Source of the DNA: Chryseobacterium viscerum
GTDB lineage: Bacteria; Bacteroidota; Bacteroidia; Flavobacteriales; Weeksellaceae
DNA: 64,000 nt
Direction of reading: 5' to 3'
NCBI RefSeq assembly: GCF_025949665.1
Contig: NZ_JAPDFT010000003.1
Location: 124,001 to 188,000 of the forward strand
A program made the translations under genes and the position numbers. This document shows, in pieces, positions 54,147 through 63,767 of the stretch (position 1 is the stretch's first letter; every line of letters starts with the position of its first letter). The notes under the pieces were generated by a model. That model did not search any database and was not told the origin of the DNA. It saw only the letters and a list, made by a program, of their open reading frames with translations.

Positions 54147-55181
54147 CTATTGAAACCTCTTAGATGAAACTTCTTCATGCAACGGAGTACCGTCTTCAAT
54201 AAAACGGAATAAATCCCTGGAAAAATAGCAGCCATTGAGAATACCGCGGGCGCCCATTCCATTAAAAACATATAAATTATTCCATGTTTCATGTCTTCCG
54301 ATGATTGGCCTTCTGTCTTTTACAGTAGGACGGAAGCCAAAATGTACTTCCTCGACTTCAAAATCATAAGGATAAAATTCAGAAAGCCCGTTGACCAGTT
54401 GAGAGACTGCAGAATCATCAATATGGTGGTGAAGCTGGTCTCTGTCGTAAGTTCCGCCATAAAAATAAAGTCCGTTTCCGGTTGGAAATAAGAAATGTTT
54501 CTTTTTAATGGTGATGTTTTCCGGAATCGGTTGGGAAAGTTTCACTTTTATATGATGTCCTTTATTGGGAACCACCGCTGTTTCTGAAAAGTATGGATTA
54601 TCTTTCACTCCCATTCCTTCGCAAAAAATAATATTTTTGAAATAAAAATCTTTATAAACGGATTCAGAAGGGTTCAATTTGGTATAATCGAATCTTTCTT
54701 TTACCAAATGATCATTTTTTTCCAAATAATTGAATAAACCGCTAAAAAAACCATTAACATTGAGTCTGGCAGACTGATTCACCTTTCCGGTCTGAAAATC
54801 GTTTTTTACCCCGTTTAAACGATCAAAATTTTCATCAAGAAAAGCCGATAATTCTTCATTTCCTGATTTCTTTAACCAAAGATTCTGTTCATTCTCATCA
54901 TGAAAAATTCTATGGATGGGAGCATTGATCAGATAATTTTCTCCGGTATAAGATTCTATTTCTTTAAGACTGTCTTTAAGATAGTTTATTTGTTCCTGTG
55001 CTTTCCAGAATGTGGTAAACTTTTTAAGAACAACGGGATTGATAATTCCGGCAGAAATCTGTGAAGCACTTTTTCTTCCTTCAGAAAAGATCACAAACGA
55101 TTTATTGTTCTTAATTAGCTGATGAGCCAGGAAAAGCCCTGCATATCCGTCTCCTACAATAATATAATCTACATTTTTCAT
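54147..55181 (-). CDS. FAD-dependent oxidoreductase (DAO superfamily)
   Basis: The start at 55181 (MKNVDYIIVGDGYAG...) is preferred, giving 344 residues; the ATG at 55193 adds only four. The dinucleotide-binding motif VGDGYAGLFLAHQL is near the N-terminus, and ISAGIINPVVLKKF follows near 45. The C-terminal PTVKDRRPIIGRHETWNNLYVFNGMGARG is the second FAD motif. The layout fits D-amino-acid oxidase-like or glycine oxidase-like flavoproteins, such as the C-terminal half of MnmC. The substrate is not clear from sequence. Confidence 0.82.
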   Translation of the reverse strand: MKNVDYIIVGDGYAGLFLAHQLIKNNKSFVIFSEGRKSASQISAGIINPVVLKKFTTFWKAQEQINYLKDSLKEIESYTGENYLINAPIHRIFHDENEQNLWLKKSGNEELSAFLDENFDRLNGVKNDFQTGKVNQSARLNVNGFFSGLFNYLEKNDHLVKERFDYTKLNPSESVYKDFYFKNIIFCEGMGVKDNPYFSETAVVPNKGHHIKVKLSQPIPENITIKKKHFLFPTGNGLYFYGGTYDRDQLHHHIDDSAVSQLVNGLSEFYPYDFEVEEVHFGFRPTVKDRRPIIGRHETWNNLYVFNGMGARGILNGCYFSRDLFRFIEDGTPLHEEVSSKRFQ

Positions 55182-55270
55182 GAGAAATTTCATTTATTTA
55201 AAGGTCATATGTAATCGCCTATGTCATTGATTATTGATCGGCAATAAACAAAGGGTGATTTCATAATAAA

Positions 55271-55300
55271 AAAACCTGAGTAAAAATACTCAGGTTTTCT
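55271..55300. terminator. Terminator of the gldKLMN operon
   Basis: A perfect 12-bp stem (55271-55282 with 55287-55298) has a 4-base A loop. It lies just downstream of gldN on the minus strand, with A-runs that read as T-runs in the transcript. Confidence 0.9.
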
Positions 55301-55318
55301 ATAAATATCAAGTGAAAT

Positions 55319-56257
55319 CTAGTAATTCCACATATCATTTTCCATATCAAGAATCTGCGATTTGATTCTATCGCTTTCTTCCAGCTGTTCTTCAGCATTT
55401 CTAGGAATATAGTCTTTGATTGTACCATCTCCTAAACCGCTTGAAGACTTGTAGATAATAGAAGAGAATCTTCTTGCATTGATGATATCATCAAAAGATA
55501 GGTCTGCAGAAGAATTTTTTCTATTGAAAACATAATTGTTTGCTAAAATATCACGAGCACTTGGATAATAGATCCAGAATAAGTCGATCAATTCATCAGC
55601 ACCAGCTAAAGGCTGACCGTCAGGACCGATTCTTCCAACAGATGTAGGATCTGGTCCCATAGCTGCGATACCCAAAGGTCTGTATTTCATCTGACCGTCT
55701 CTCTTATCGATGAACCACATACCCATCACTTTAAGAACTTTCACTTTATCAGTTGTTGTTCTGATGATATCTGTTAATCTTTTTTTCTCATCTTCTGTAA
55801 GGGTTCTTCCAGAGTTAAGAATATCAATTGCTTCTTCGTCAAGTCTTACACTTTCCAATCTTTTCTGAATAGCTTCAGGTGAAAGTCTTGTCACAAAGTT
55901 TTCGTCATCATAAACTTCCTTAATGTCTCCTTTAAGAGCTCCATCAAGTAATAACTGATATAAAGATCTTGTAGAACTTGAAAGAAGACCATCCGGATTG
56001 TCATAATAGAATGGCTGGTTGATCTTATCATTCATATCAATGATTTCCCAAACAAACATACTTTTGTAAATATCTTTGTCATCAACGAAACCATATTCAA
56101 GAGGCTTTACTTTATTGCTGATAACAGTATCCCCTGCTTTTCTCATTGATTCAGATCTCATTTGTCTAAATTCCTCGGGAGAAGCAGCATTCAGAATAGT
56201 CTGGGAAAACGCGAATCCCGAAACTAAAACCAAAAGGGTGCTAATATATTTTTTCAT
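55319..56257 (-). CDS. gldN: T9SS/gliding protein GldN (PorN)
   Basis: The 312-residue protein has a signal peptide (about 19 residues, AFSQ) and fits GldN in length and order. Typical segments are VWEIIDMNDKINQPFYY near residue 70, MGMWFIDKRDGQMKYRPLGI near 180 and DLFWIYYPSARDILANN near 227. In the T9SS core it joins GldK to form periplasmic rings under the outer membrane and helps export and gliding. It is the last gene of the gldK-L-M-N operon, 22 bases after gldM. Confidence 0.95.
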   Translation of the reverse strand: MKKYISTLLVLVSGFAFSQTILNAASPEEFRQMRSESMRKAGDTVISNKVKPLEYGFVDDKDIYKSMFVWEIIDMNDKINQPFYYDNPDGLLSSSTRSLYQLLLDGALKGDIKEVYDDENFVTRLSPEAIQKRLESVRLDEEAIDILNSGRTLTEDEKKRLTDIIRTTTDKVKVLKVMGMWFIDKRDGQMKYRPLGIAAMGPDPTSVGRIGPDGQPLAGADELIDLFWIYYPSARDILANNYVFNRKNSSADLSFDDIINARRFSSIIYKSSSGLGDGTIKDYIPRNAEEQLEESDRIKSQILDMENDMWNY

Positions 56258-56279
56258 AATATGATTTTACAAATTAACC

Positions 56280-57872
56280 TTATTGTACATTAATAATTAC
56301 AGGTGAAATTTCCTTAAGTCTCTGGTTACCCAATCCTGTAGCCGTTGCCTGAATATCATAGATCTGAACTACATCACCAGGTCTTAGGTTTCTAAGCATA
56401 CCTTCTGCTCCTGATAATGAGCTACCTTGAATCAGAGTACCTGCTTTTCCTGGAAGCTTGATAATGAAGCTGTTCACAGTAAACGAAACAGGGAAGTCAA
56501 AGTCAGGTAAAGTAGCTGATACAATCTGGTTAGGTATAGAACCTGCCGGCATAAAGTTTACAGCCTTACCTCTGATCTGACCCTGAGGTCTAGGAATATT
56601 CTTAATTCTGTACTCAAATACCTGAGAAACTGTCTTACCATATGGATCTGTTCCTGATAATGTTAACTTCACTACATTTCCTGTAGTAGGAGTTACATCC
56701 CATTTACCTGGACCTTTACCTTTCACAGTAGCACCTGCAGCAGATAATGAAAGTTTAGAATTGTCAGCACCTAAGATTGATCCTGAAACAGGGTTCTCAA
56801 GTCCTCTATACATTACATTCATTTTATCGGCAGAAAGCAATAATCCTTTTTCAAGTTTTACTTCTCTAGGTCCTGCGATTACATTATAAGTATGTGTCCA
56901 AGGGAAAGATTGCGGCTTACCTGAAGCATCTGTTAATGTAATTGTACCTCCTAATTTATGTTCACCAATTCCAGAACCTGAAATTTGCGTAATACCTTTA
57001 CCATTCTCCACTCTGCTTACACCAGAGATACTGATTTTGTTACTGTTAGAATATGTTCCTAACATTACTTTTACTTCAGCCTGTTTTCCTGCCTGGATAT
57101 CAACCGGACCTGAAACAATAGGCTCGTAGCTTGAGAATTTAATATTCGCATCTACTTTTTCCTGAAGCAATAGAGCTAATGCATCAGATTGTACGTTTCT
57201 GGCATCATTTTGGATAATCTCCAAATTAGATATTGCAGCAATTAGCGGCTGATGATAAAATTTATTCTGGAACCAAGTCTTTTCATTTGGAGATGTCCCT
57301 TTAGGATATTCCGCAATAAGAGACTTGTTAGCTCTTGCCACTAAATCCTGTAGCTGAGCATTGCTTCCAAAAGTAGTATTGATGTAGTTTCTTACATCAT
57401 CAATTTTAGCTTTCAGATCTAATGCATTCTTTGAAGGAGTATTTTCATCACCTTCTTTGAAGAAATATTCAGTAGTTGCTTCGTTGTTATTAAGTGCAGC
57501 AAAGTTTTCACTTACATCAATATCTTTTCCTGTTTTAGGATCTTTATCATGAAATTCAGATTGTTTTTTCAACAAATCTTTAACATCCTGAGCAGATTTC
57601 ACTAACGCATCAATTTTGGTTTTCAATACTTTGTACTGAGCCCAAGGCTGCGCGTAGGTATCCGGAACTTGCTGAGCCTTAGCTTCCAATGTTCTTTCAA
57701 AGATCTTCTCGTTCTTTTTTTCTGTTAAAGTTCTGGTTTCATTCAATGCTCTGGTAGAGTCATAGTATGATCTGATGATTTCTGCATCAATATTTAGGGC
57801 CATCATCGCGATGAACACCAAATACATCAGGTTGATCATCTTCTGACGAGGGGTCTGTTTTCCTTGTGCCAT
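56280..57872 (-). CDS. gldM: T9SS/gliding motor protein GldM (PorM)
   Basis: The 530-residue protein has one N-terminal TM helix (about 13-31; MINLMYLVFIAMMALNIDAEI) and a long periplasmic part of four domains, as known for GldM. With GldL it forms the proton-powered motor of the T9SS. The N-terminal AQGKQTPRQKMIN segment before the helix and the tail LRPGDVVQIYDIQATA are typical. It lies between gldL (52 bases) and gldN. Confidence 0.96.
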   Translation of the reverse strand: MAQGKQTPRQKMINLMYLVFIAMMALNIDAEIIRSYYDSTRALNETRTLTEKKNEKIFERTLEAKAQQVPDTYAQPWAQYKVLKTKIDALVKSAQDVKDLLKKQSEFHDKDPKTGKDIDVSENFAALNNNEATTEYFFKEGDENTPSKNALDLKAKIDDVRNYINTTFGSNAQLQDLVARANKSLIAEYPKGTSPNEKTWFQNKFYHQPLIAAISNLEIIQNDARNVQSDALALLLQEKVDANIKFSSYEPIVSGPVDIQAGKQAEVKVMLGTYSNSNKISISGVSRVENGKGITQISGSGIGEHKLGGTITLTDASGKPQSFPWTHTYNVIAGPREVKLEKGLLLSADKMNVMYRGLENPVSGSILGADNSKLSLSAAGATVKGKGPGKWDVTPTTGNVVKLTLSGTDPYGKTVSQVFEYRIKNIPRPQGQIRGKAVNFMPAGSIPNQIVSATLPDFDFPVSFTVNSFIIKLPGKAGTLIQGSSLSGAEGMLRNLRPGDVVQIYDIQATATGLGNQRLKEISPVIINVQ

Positions 57873-57924
57873 TCTCTTTTCTTTGTTTTTTGATTAAGTA
57901 GTTAAATTTAGAAATGGTTAGGAA

Positions 57925-58623
57925 TTAAGACTTCATAGCAGTTAACATACCACCATAAACTCTATTTAAGTTATTAAGATTAGAAGTTAAACCTTGTAGC
58001 TCTTGATTGAATTTCTCAGATTGCTCTGCGGATTTCTGCATATCTGCTACATATTTGTTAGCAAATTCTGATTGCTTTTTACCGCTTTCAAGTTGCATTG
58101 CATAAAGAGCATTCATGCTTTCCATATGCTGAGCAGCTTTATTTAATTGGTCATTATATTTATGAGTAGAAGCAGATACGTCAACAGTTTGATTGATCTG
58201 ATCTACAGAATTTGAAAATTTATCAATTCCTGTTCTTAGTCTTTCAAATAATTGAACATCTAATCTAGCGTCTTCAAGCATTTTGTCCAATTTGGTAGAA
58301 AGAGAATTTTCTAATTCAGCAAATTGAGCTGCAGCGTTGTTATTTCTAGAAGATACATTAGAGTGTAATGGGTTAGGATTAGCATGCTTATCTAATAATT
58401 CAGGATAAACATTTTCCCAAGCATAAGACTCTTCAGATTTTGGAGGGTCAAATGCAAAAATGATAAAGATAATCGCTTCAGTAATAAGTCCCACGGTAAG
58501 AGCGATGTTACCGTTAATTGGTCCCAAGGTAATGTGAGTAATTTTAAGCCAAGCTCCAAGAATTACAATTGCAGCACCGAATGAATAAAAGAAATTCATC
58601 CAAGCATCTTTAGTCTTAAACAT
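57925..58623 (-). CDS. gldL: T9SS/gliding motor protein GldL (PorL)
   Basis: The 232-residue protein has two TM helices near the N-terminus (about 11-27 and 38-57), separated by the short loop with KITHITLGPINGN. A Gln- and Asn-rich coiled-coil cytoplasmic part follows. The charged residue in TM2 (LITEAIIFIIFAFDPP, Glu) fits the proton-channel role in the GldLM motor. The order gldK-L-M-N and the length are standard. Confidence 0.95.
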   Translation of the reverse strand: MFKTKDAWMNFFYSFGAAIVILGAWLKITHITLGPINGNIALTVGLITEAIIFIIFAFDPPKSEESYAWENVYPELLDKHANPNPLHSNVSSRNNNAAAQFAELENSLSTKLDKMLEDARLDVQLFERLRTGIDKFSNSVDQINQTVDVSASTHKYNDQLNKAAQHMESMNALYAMQLESGKKQSEFANKYVADMQKSAEQSEKFNQELQGLTSNLNNLNRVYGGMLTAMKS

Positions 58624-58676
58624 ATTGAGTTAGTTTTTTTAATGTTAAATAAAATTGTTATTGAAAAATTGTCTGA

Positions 58677-60101
58677 TTAATTTCTGTTAACTCTTCTTGG
58701 TTTAACAGCTGCTTCAGGGATATCCTGTACAGTTCTAAATCCGATATAGCTTCTTGCGGAATCTTTTCTTTCCCAATCTCTAGCACCTGTCATTAGTGCA
58801 TATCCTATATCTTTCCAAGATCCACCTCTTACAGATTTCTTCGTATCTTTTTTATCCTTAGTAGAAGGATTTAATGTAGAAGTGAATCCAGCTGATGAAT
58901 TGTTAAACGAAGATAATGTCCATTCAGAAACGTTTCCAGCCATATCAAATAACCCAAACCCATTTTTCTTAAATTTCTTAACTGGAGCTGTATATGTATA
59001 AGTACCTTTTTTCTCATCTTCCATATAGTTACCTCTCTTCGGTTTGAAGTTGGCAAGGTAACATCCTCTGTCATCCATTAAATATGGACCTCCCCAAGGA
59101 TAAGTAGCATTTTGCATTCCTCCTCTGGCAGCATATTCCCATTCTGTCTCTGTTGGAAGACGGAATACTAATGGTTTTTGTTTTTTTCTTTTTAAACTTT
59201 CGTTGTAATCAGATTTCAATTTAGATCTGAAGTTACAATAAGCCCTTGCCTGATCCCAGGTTACCCCAACAACAGGATAGTCTTTGTAAGCCTTGTGCCA
59301 GAAGTACTGTTCAAACAATGGCTCATTGTAAGCAAAGTGGAAATCTTTTACCCAAACTGTAGTATCAGGATAGATCGCGATACTTTCGCTTTTCAGGTAA
59401 TTAGCTCCTCTTTCGTTATCTGCAACTGCAGCGTCCATATCTCCCCAACGGTAAGTATATTTAAGCTTGCTTACATCTAAAATTCTTTCGTTTCCAATTC
59501 TGGAAGAAGAAGGCAGATACATAGATTCTAAAACTTCTGCGTATTCTACATCCGGATATTTTGTTGTGCTCCAGTGCAAAGGAATTTTCCAATCTAATCT
59601 TTTGCTGGCATCATAACTTCCGTCTTCCCGGCCGCCCTGGCCTTCCATATATTCTTGATAAGGTGTTAAATTTTCTTCTTTTTTAGCAAGGTATGCATAA
59701 TCCCCTATGCTAGCTCCTTTACGTCCGCCTTCATCACCACCTTCTCCGGCAGCTTCAGCAAGTAAAGTTCTCGCAATAGAGTCTCTTACATAGTTGATAA
59801 ATACTCTGTACTCCGAGTTGGTAGTTTCTGCTTCATCCATGAAGAAAGAAGAAACAGTAACTGTCTTCAATGCTGTTTTTTCAGGAGTATTTGTTGGATC
59901 CTGGTCTGCTAAACCAGCAACAAATGAACCTGCAGGAATTGCGACCATTCCGTATGGTCTTTCCGCAACAAATGATTTAGTTTTTTCTCTTGGTATCAAT
60001 TCTCCTTTTGTTCCTGGCTTCCCTACAGAAGAGCTGCCACCACCTGAACAAGATACCGATGCTACCGACGCAGACAATAATAAAAGAAATATCCTTTTCA
60101 T
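58677..60101 (-). CDS. gldK: T9SS/gliding lipoprotein GldK (PorK)
   Basis: The 474-residue protein has a lipobox (ASVSC, Cys18) and a formylglycine-generating-enzyme-like (SUMF1/FGE) domain. That domain is shown by FFMDEAETTNSEYRVFINYV near residue 90, VGVTWDQARAYCNFRS near 277, RLPTETEWEYAARGG near 318 and SVRGGSWKDIGYALMTGARDW near 430. In GldK the FGE fold is structural, not catalytic. It builds the outer-membrane-attached ring of the T9SS with GldN. It is the first gene of the operon, with glmS upstream in the same direction. Confidence 0.96.
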   Translation of the reverse strand: MKRIFLLLLSASVASVSCSGGGSSSVGKPGTKGELIPREKTKSFVAERPYGMVAIPAGSFVAGLADQDPTNTPEKTALKTVTVSSFFMDEAETTNSEYRVFINYVRDSIARTLLAEAAGEGGDEGGRKGASIGDYAYLAKKEENLTPYQEYMEGQGGREDGSYDASKRLDWKIPLHWSTTKYPDVEYAEVLESMYLPSSSRIGNERILDVSKLKYTYRWGDMDAAVADNERGANYLKSESIAIYPDTTVWVKDFHFAYNEPLFEQYFWHKAYKDYPVVGVTWDQARAYCNFRSKLKSDYNESLKRKKQKPLVFRLPTETEWEYAARGGMQNATYPWGGPYLMDDRGCYLANFKPKRGNYMEDEKKGTYTYTAPVKKFKKNGFGLFDMAGNVSEWTLSSFNNSSAGFTSTLNPSTKDKKDTKKSVRGGSWKDIGYALMTGARDWERKDSARSYIGFRTVQDIPEAAVKPRRVNRN

Positions 60102-60209
60102 GTTAATTTTTATAATTAAGCCGTAAATATATAATTTTTTTAAGAAACTTTTAAGATTTTTTTTGAAATAACGGAAGAAATCTAAATTTATTTTATTTAC
60201 AACTACTTT

Positions 60210-62063
60210 TTATTCCACGGTAACAGATTTTGCAAGGTTTCTCGGTTGATCTACGTTTGCCCCTCTATATACTGCAATATAATAAGCAAGCAGTTGCAGA
60301 GGTACGGAAGCAACGATTGGTGAGAAACATTCTGAAGTTTCAGGGATTTCAATAACATAATCTGCCATTTCACTCACCTGACGGTCTCCTTTATTCACTA
60401 CAGCGATAATTTTACCTTTTCTCGCTTTAATTTCCTGAACGTTACTTACAATTTTATCATAGTGGCCTTTTTTAGGTGCTATAATTACAATTGGCATGTT
60501 TTCATCGATCAGGGCAATTGGACCGTGCTTCATTTCTGCAGCCGGGTATCCTTCTGCATGGATGTAAGAAATTTCTTTTAATTTTAATGCTCCCTCAAGG
60601 GCAGCCGGATAATTGTATCCTCTTCCTAAATAAAGGAAGTTTGTAGCTTTCACAAAATCTTTTGCAATATTTTGAGTCAGCTCATGGGTCGTACTCAACA
60701 CTTCTTCAATTTTCTTAGGGATAGCATCAAGCTCAGCAATTAAGCTCATAAATTCAGCGTTTCCTAAGTTTCCGTTGTGTTTTCCTAATTTAAATGCGAT
60801 TAAAGTAAGAATAGTAAGCTGTGCTGTAAATGCTTTTGTAGAAGCAACCCCGATTTCAGGACCGGCATGCGTATACGAACCGGCATCAGTAATTCTTGCA
60901 ATTGAAGAATCTACAACATTACATATACCATATATAAATGCACCTTTTTCTTTTGCCAGTTTTAAAGCAGCCATCGTATCCGCTGTTTCTCCGGACTGAG
61001 AAATGGCAATCACCACATCTTTATCCGTAATGATTGGATTTCTGTATCTGAATTCTGATGCGTATTCTACTTCAACAGGAATTCTTGCATATTCTTCTAT
61101 AAGATATTCTCCGATAAGACCAGCATGCCATGAAGTACCACAAGCAATAATGATGATTCTGTTGGCATTTTTAAACTTTTCAACATGATCCCAGATCCCT
61201 GCCATTTTAATCACTCCTTCATCTACAAGAAGTCTTCCTCTCATTGTATCGTGTACAGACTTAGGCTGTTCAAAGATTTCTTTAAGCATGAAATGCTCGT
61301 ATCCACCTTTTTCGATCTGCTCAAGGCTCATTTTAAGCTCCTGAATTTCCGGCTCAATTTTAGAGTTTTCATTAATGGTTCTGATATCTACTCCATTTTC
61401 AAGAGAGATTGTTGCCATATGCCCTTCTTCAAGGTAAATAGCTTCTTTTGTAAATTCTACGAAAGGAGAAGCATCAGATGCAATAAAATATTCTTTATCT
61501 CCGATTCCGATAGCAAGAGGAGAACCTAATCTTCCTACCACCAATACTCCAGGATAATCTTCATGAAGTACAGTGATTGCATAGGCTCCATATACTTCAT
61601 TCAATGCATATCTTACTGCAGTCGGGAAATCAGTTTCAGGATTAATATCCATAAAATACTGGAAAAGGTTTACCAATACTTCTGTATCAGTTTCTGATTT
61701 GAAAGTAAATCCTTTTTCCGTAAGCATTGTTTTAATAGTATCATAGTTTTCAATAATACCATTATGTACAACTGCTATTTTTCCATTGTTTGACAAGTGC
61801 GGATGGGAGTTTCTATCGCTTGGAACTCCGTGGGTAGCCCAACGCGTGTGCCCCATTCCAATTTTATATTTCCCTTTTAATTCTTTCGAAATATTCACCA
61901 AATCCTCAACCTTGCCTTTTGTTTTTTCTACTTCAAGTTTATTGTTTGAACCTTCTAAAACAATTCCGGCACTGTCATACCCTCTATATTCTAATCTTCT
62001 AAGACCATTAATTACAATTTCGTAAGCGTCTTGAAAACCTGTATATCCTACTATTCCGCACAT
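60210..62063 (-). CDS. glmS: Glutamine-fructose-6-phosphate aminotransferase GlmS
   Basis: The 617-residue enzyme has the complete two-domain layout. MCGIVGYTGF at the N-terminus supplies the catalytic Cys2 of the glutaminase. Two SIS sugar-isomerase domains follow with IACGTSWHAGLIGEYL near residue 310, ISQSGETADTMAALK near 356 and the C-terminal PRNLAKSVTVE. It makes glucosamine-6-phosphate for cell-wall and lipid A synthesis in the cytoplasm. It lies 38 bases after a DUF4270 gene in the same direction. The upstream 38 bases show no sign of a glmS ribozyme. Confidence 0.96.
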   Translation of the reverse strand: MCGIVGYTGFQDAYEIVINGLRRLEYRGYDSAGIVLEGSNNKLEVEKTKGKVEDLVNISKELKGKYKIGMGHTRWATHGVPSDRNSHPHLSNNGKIAVVHNGIIENYDTIKTMLTEKGFTFKSETDTEVLVNLFQYFMDINPETDFPTAVRYALNEVYGAYAITVLHEDYPGVLVVGRLGSPLAIGIGDKEYFIASDASPFVEFTKEAIYLEEGHMATISLENGVDIRTINENSKIEPEIQELKMSLEQIEKGGYEHFMLKEIFEQPKSVHDTMRGRLLVDEGVIKMAGIWDHVEKFKNANRIIIIACGTSWHAGLIGEYLIEEYARIPVEVEYASEFRYRNPIITDKDVVIAISQSGETADTMAALKLAKEKGAFIYGICNVVDSSIARITDAGSYTHAGPEIGVASTKAFTAQLTILTLIAFKLGKHNGNLGNAEFMSLIAELDAIPKKIEEVLSTTHELTQNIAKDFVKATNFLYLGRGYNYPAALEGALKLKEISYIHAEGYPAAEMKHGPIALIDENMPIVIIAPKKGHYDKIVSNVQEIKARKGKIIAVVNKGDRQVSEMADYVIEIPETSECFSPIVASVPLQLLAYYIAVYRGANVDQPRNLAKSVTVE

Positions 62064-62101
62064 ATTATATTTTGTCTAGTGTATTTTGTATTTATTGTAT
62101 T

Positions 62102-63754
62102 CTATTTTTTCGTCGCATAAGTCACCAACAGCTGGATTCTTTTTGGATTGGTATTCGCTTTATCTATACCTGTCAGAATAATTCTGTTCATATCAAAAGC
62201 TCTTGTTGTATTACGAACTCCTAAAAGGGTTCCTGTAGCATTTGCAGCGAATGTTCCTGCACCGATCACTAATGGTTTATTAACAATTGGCACATCTTGT
62301 CCATTAACTGTTTCCTTTTTTTCTTCAACAAGATCCTTGATTGTTTTTGTTACTATAATATCATAGTAATCTTTATCCTTGTTGTAGTTATATAAACCAA
62401 GTCCTGTTGATAAGTCTGATGTATAAGCTAATTTGGAGAAATCAATAGTACCATTACTATTTAATGTATTGGTTAGAATTGTAAATCTACGATCTTCTGT
62501 TGAGTTGGTATTCTTCCAGCTTAAAGGATCTACATATACTCTTATCTTAGCACTTAAAATACCTGCTTTCTTTTCAACATAGATCTTCCTAAGGTCTGCA
62601 ATTGTCTCATCTTTAATTTTCATTACTACAGAAGGACCACCCATTCCCTGAATATAAAGCTTTTCATCACCTACAGAAGAATTACTTGCTGCTACTGCAT
62701 TGGCCGCAGGAGTCCCGGCATTGTTATATTCATACAGTCCGATATGAGCACTAGCACCTCCTAAGTTGAAAGCAAGATTTGTTTGTGGCCTTGTTGTATT
62801 CCCGTTCTCTGTTTTATCATATTTATAATACATGATAAGCTGAAGGTCATTTGGAGAGAACTGGTAAAGATATCTATCAGTTTCGTCCACAGAAATCTTT
62901 ATCCCTTTGAAATATCTGATAAAGTTAGAAGCATCCTGAAGTTCAGGTTTTCCTTTTTTATCAAGGATATGAGTCTGGAAAAAGTTTGTATTGCTTAGTT
63001 TCATTCTGAATCCAAGGTTTCCTGTAAATACAACTGAATTATCGGATTTCTTGGTAACAGATATAGAATTAATGTTACCATCAAACACTCCTGATCCTAA
63101 TAACTCACCAGTACTTATACTCGTACCCGCATTGGAACGTTTGAACTTATCATCATTTGAATCTAAGAACGTAGTTACTTCGTGTACATTGATTTTCATT
63201 GATTTTGAAGCCCCTCCTATTTTACCGTATTTACGAACAGGATAAGTTTTCTTCTCAATTGAAACGGCTGTAGCCACTCCATCTACCGGAAAATCACTTT
63301 TCTCAAATGTATTTGTTTTTATGGAGTCACTTTCAAAGAAATAGGTATTAGAAGCAGTATTCGCTGGTGGTCTCACTACAAGAACAACGGAGTCTACTTT
63401 TGGATTGGCACCATTAAAGTCATAATTATCAACCGGCATTCTTAGCTGAGTAACATAAGAGGCTCTCTGCATTCCAAACTGACTTTCAGTAAAAGCTCCA
63501 AGAACACCAACAGTAGAGACTGCCCCCGTTTCGCTCAGTCCGCTGATTAATCTGGCAGCATCACTTCTGATTGAATCATTGTTGTTATAATTGTATGCGA
63601 TAACTGGATATGCAATTTCATTACCTTGTGCTGCATCATCATTGAACAACTGTTCACCAAGAGAATCCGGATCCGGTTCACAGTTATAAAGGATTGTACT
63701 TCCGAAAATCGCCAATAAAAGCATGGCGAAGGTCCTTTTAAGATTATGAGTCAT
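62102..63754 (-). CDS. DUF4270 lipoprotein
   Basis: The 550-residue protein starts with a lipobox (TILYNC, Cys25) followed by EPDPDSLGEQLF, the usual opening of DUF4270. Mature regions such as SYVTQLRMPVDNYDF and PKVDSVVLVVRPP near residue 125 are also typical. DUF4270 proteins are outer-membrane lipoproteins of Bacteroidetes with unknown function. Gene order (glycogen synthase-like, DUF4270, glmS, then gldKLMN) is conserved in Flavobacteria. The acidic residues after the cysteine may be a surface-export signal. Confidence 0.9.
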   Translation of the reverse strand: MTHNLKRTFAMLLLAIFGSTILYNCEPDPDSLGEQLFNDDAAQGNEIAYPVIAYNYNNNDSIRSDAARLISGLSETGAVSTVGVLGAFTESQFGMQRASYVTQLRMPVDNYDFNGANPKVDSVVLVVRPPANTASNTYFFESDSIKTNTFEKSDFPVDGVATAVSIEKKTYPVRKYGKIGGASKSMKINVHEVTTFLDSNDDKFKRSNAGTSISTGELLGSGVFDGNINSISVTKKSDNSVVFTGNLGFRMKLSNTNFFQTHILDKKGKPELQDASNFIRYFKGIKISVDETDRYLYQFSPNDLQLIMYYKYDKTENGNTTRPQTNLAFNLGGASAHIGLYEYNNAGTPAANAVAASNSSVGDEKLYIQGMGGPSVVMKIKDETIADLRKIYVEKKAGILSAKIRVYVDPLSWKNTNSTEDRRFTILTNTLNSNGTIDFSKLAYTSDLSTGLGLYNYNKDKDYYDIIVTKTIKDLVEEKKETVNGQDVPIVNKPLVIGAGTFAANATGTLLGVRNTTRAFDMNRIILTGIDKANTNPKRIQLLVTYATKK

Positions 63755-63767
63755 TAAAAATGTGTTT

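Noticed and set aside
62064..62101. glmS ribozyme upstream of glmS
   Set aside because: Only 38 bases separate the genes, too short for the ribozyme core, and no matching structure is seen.
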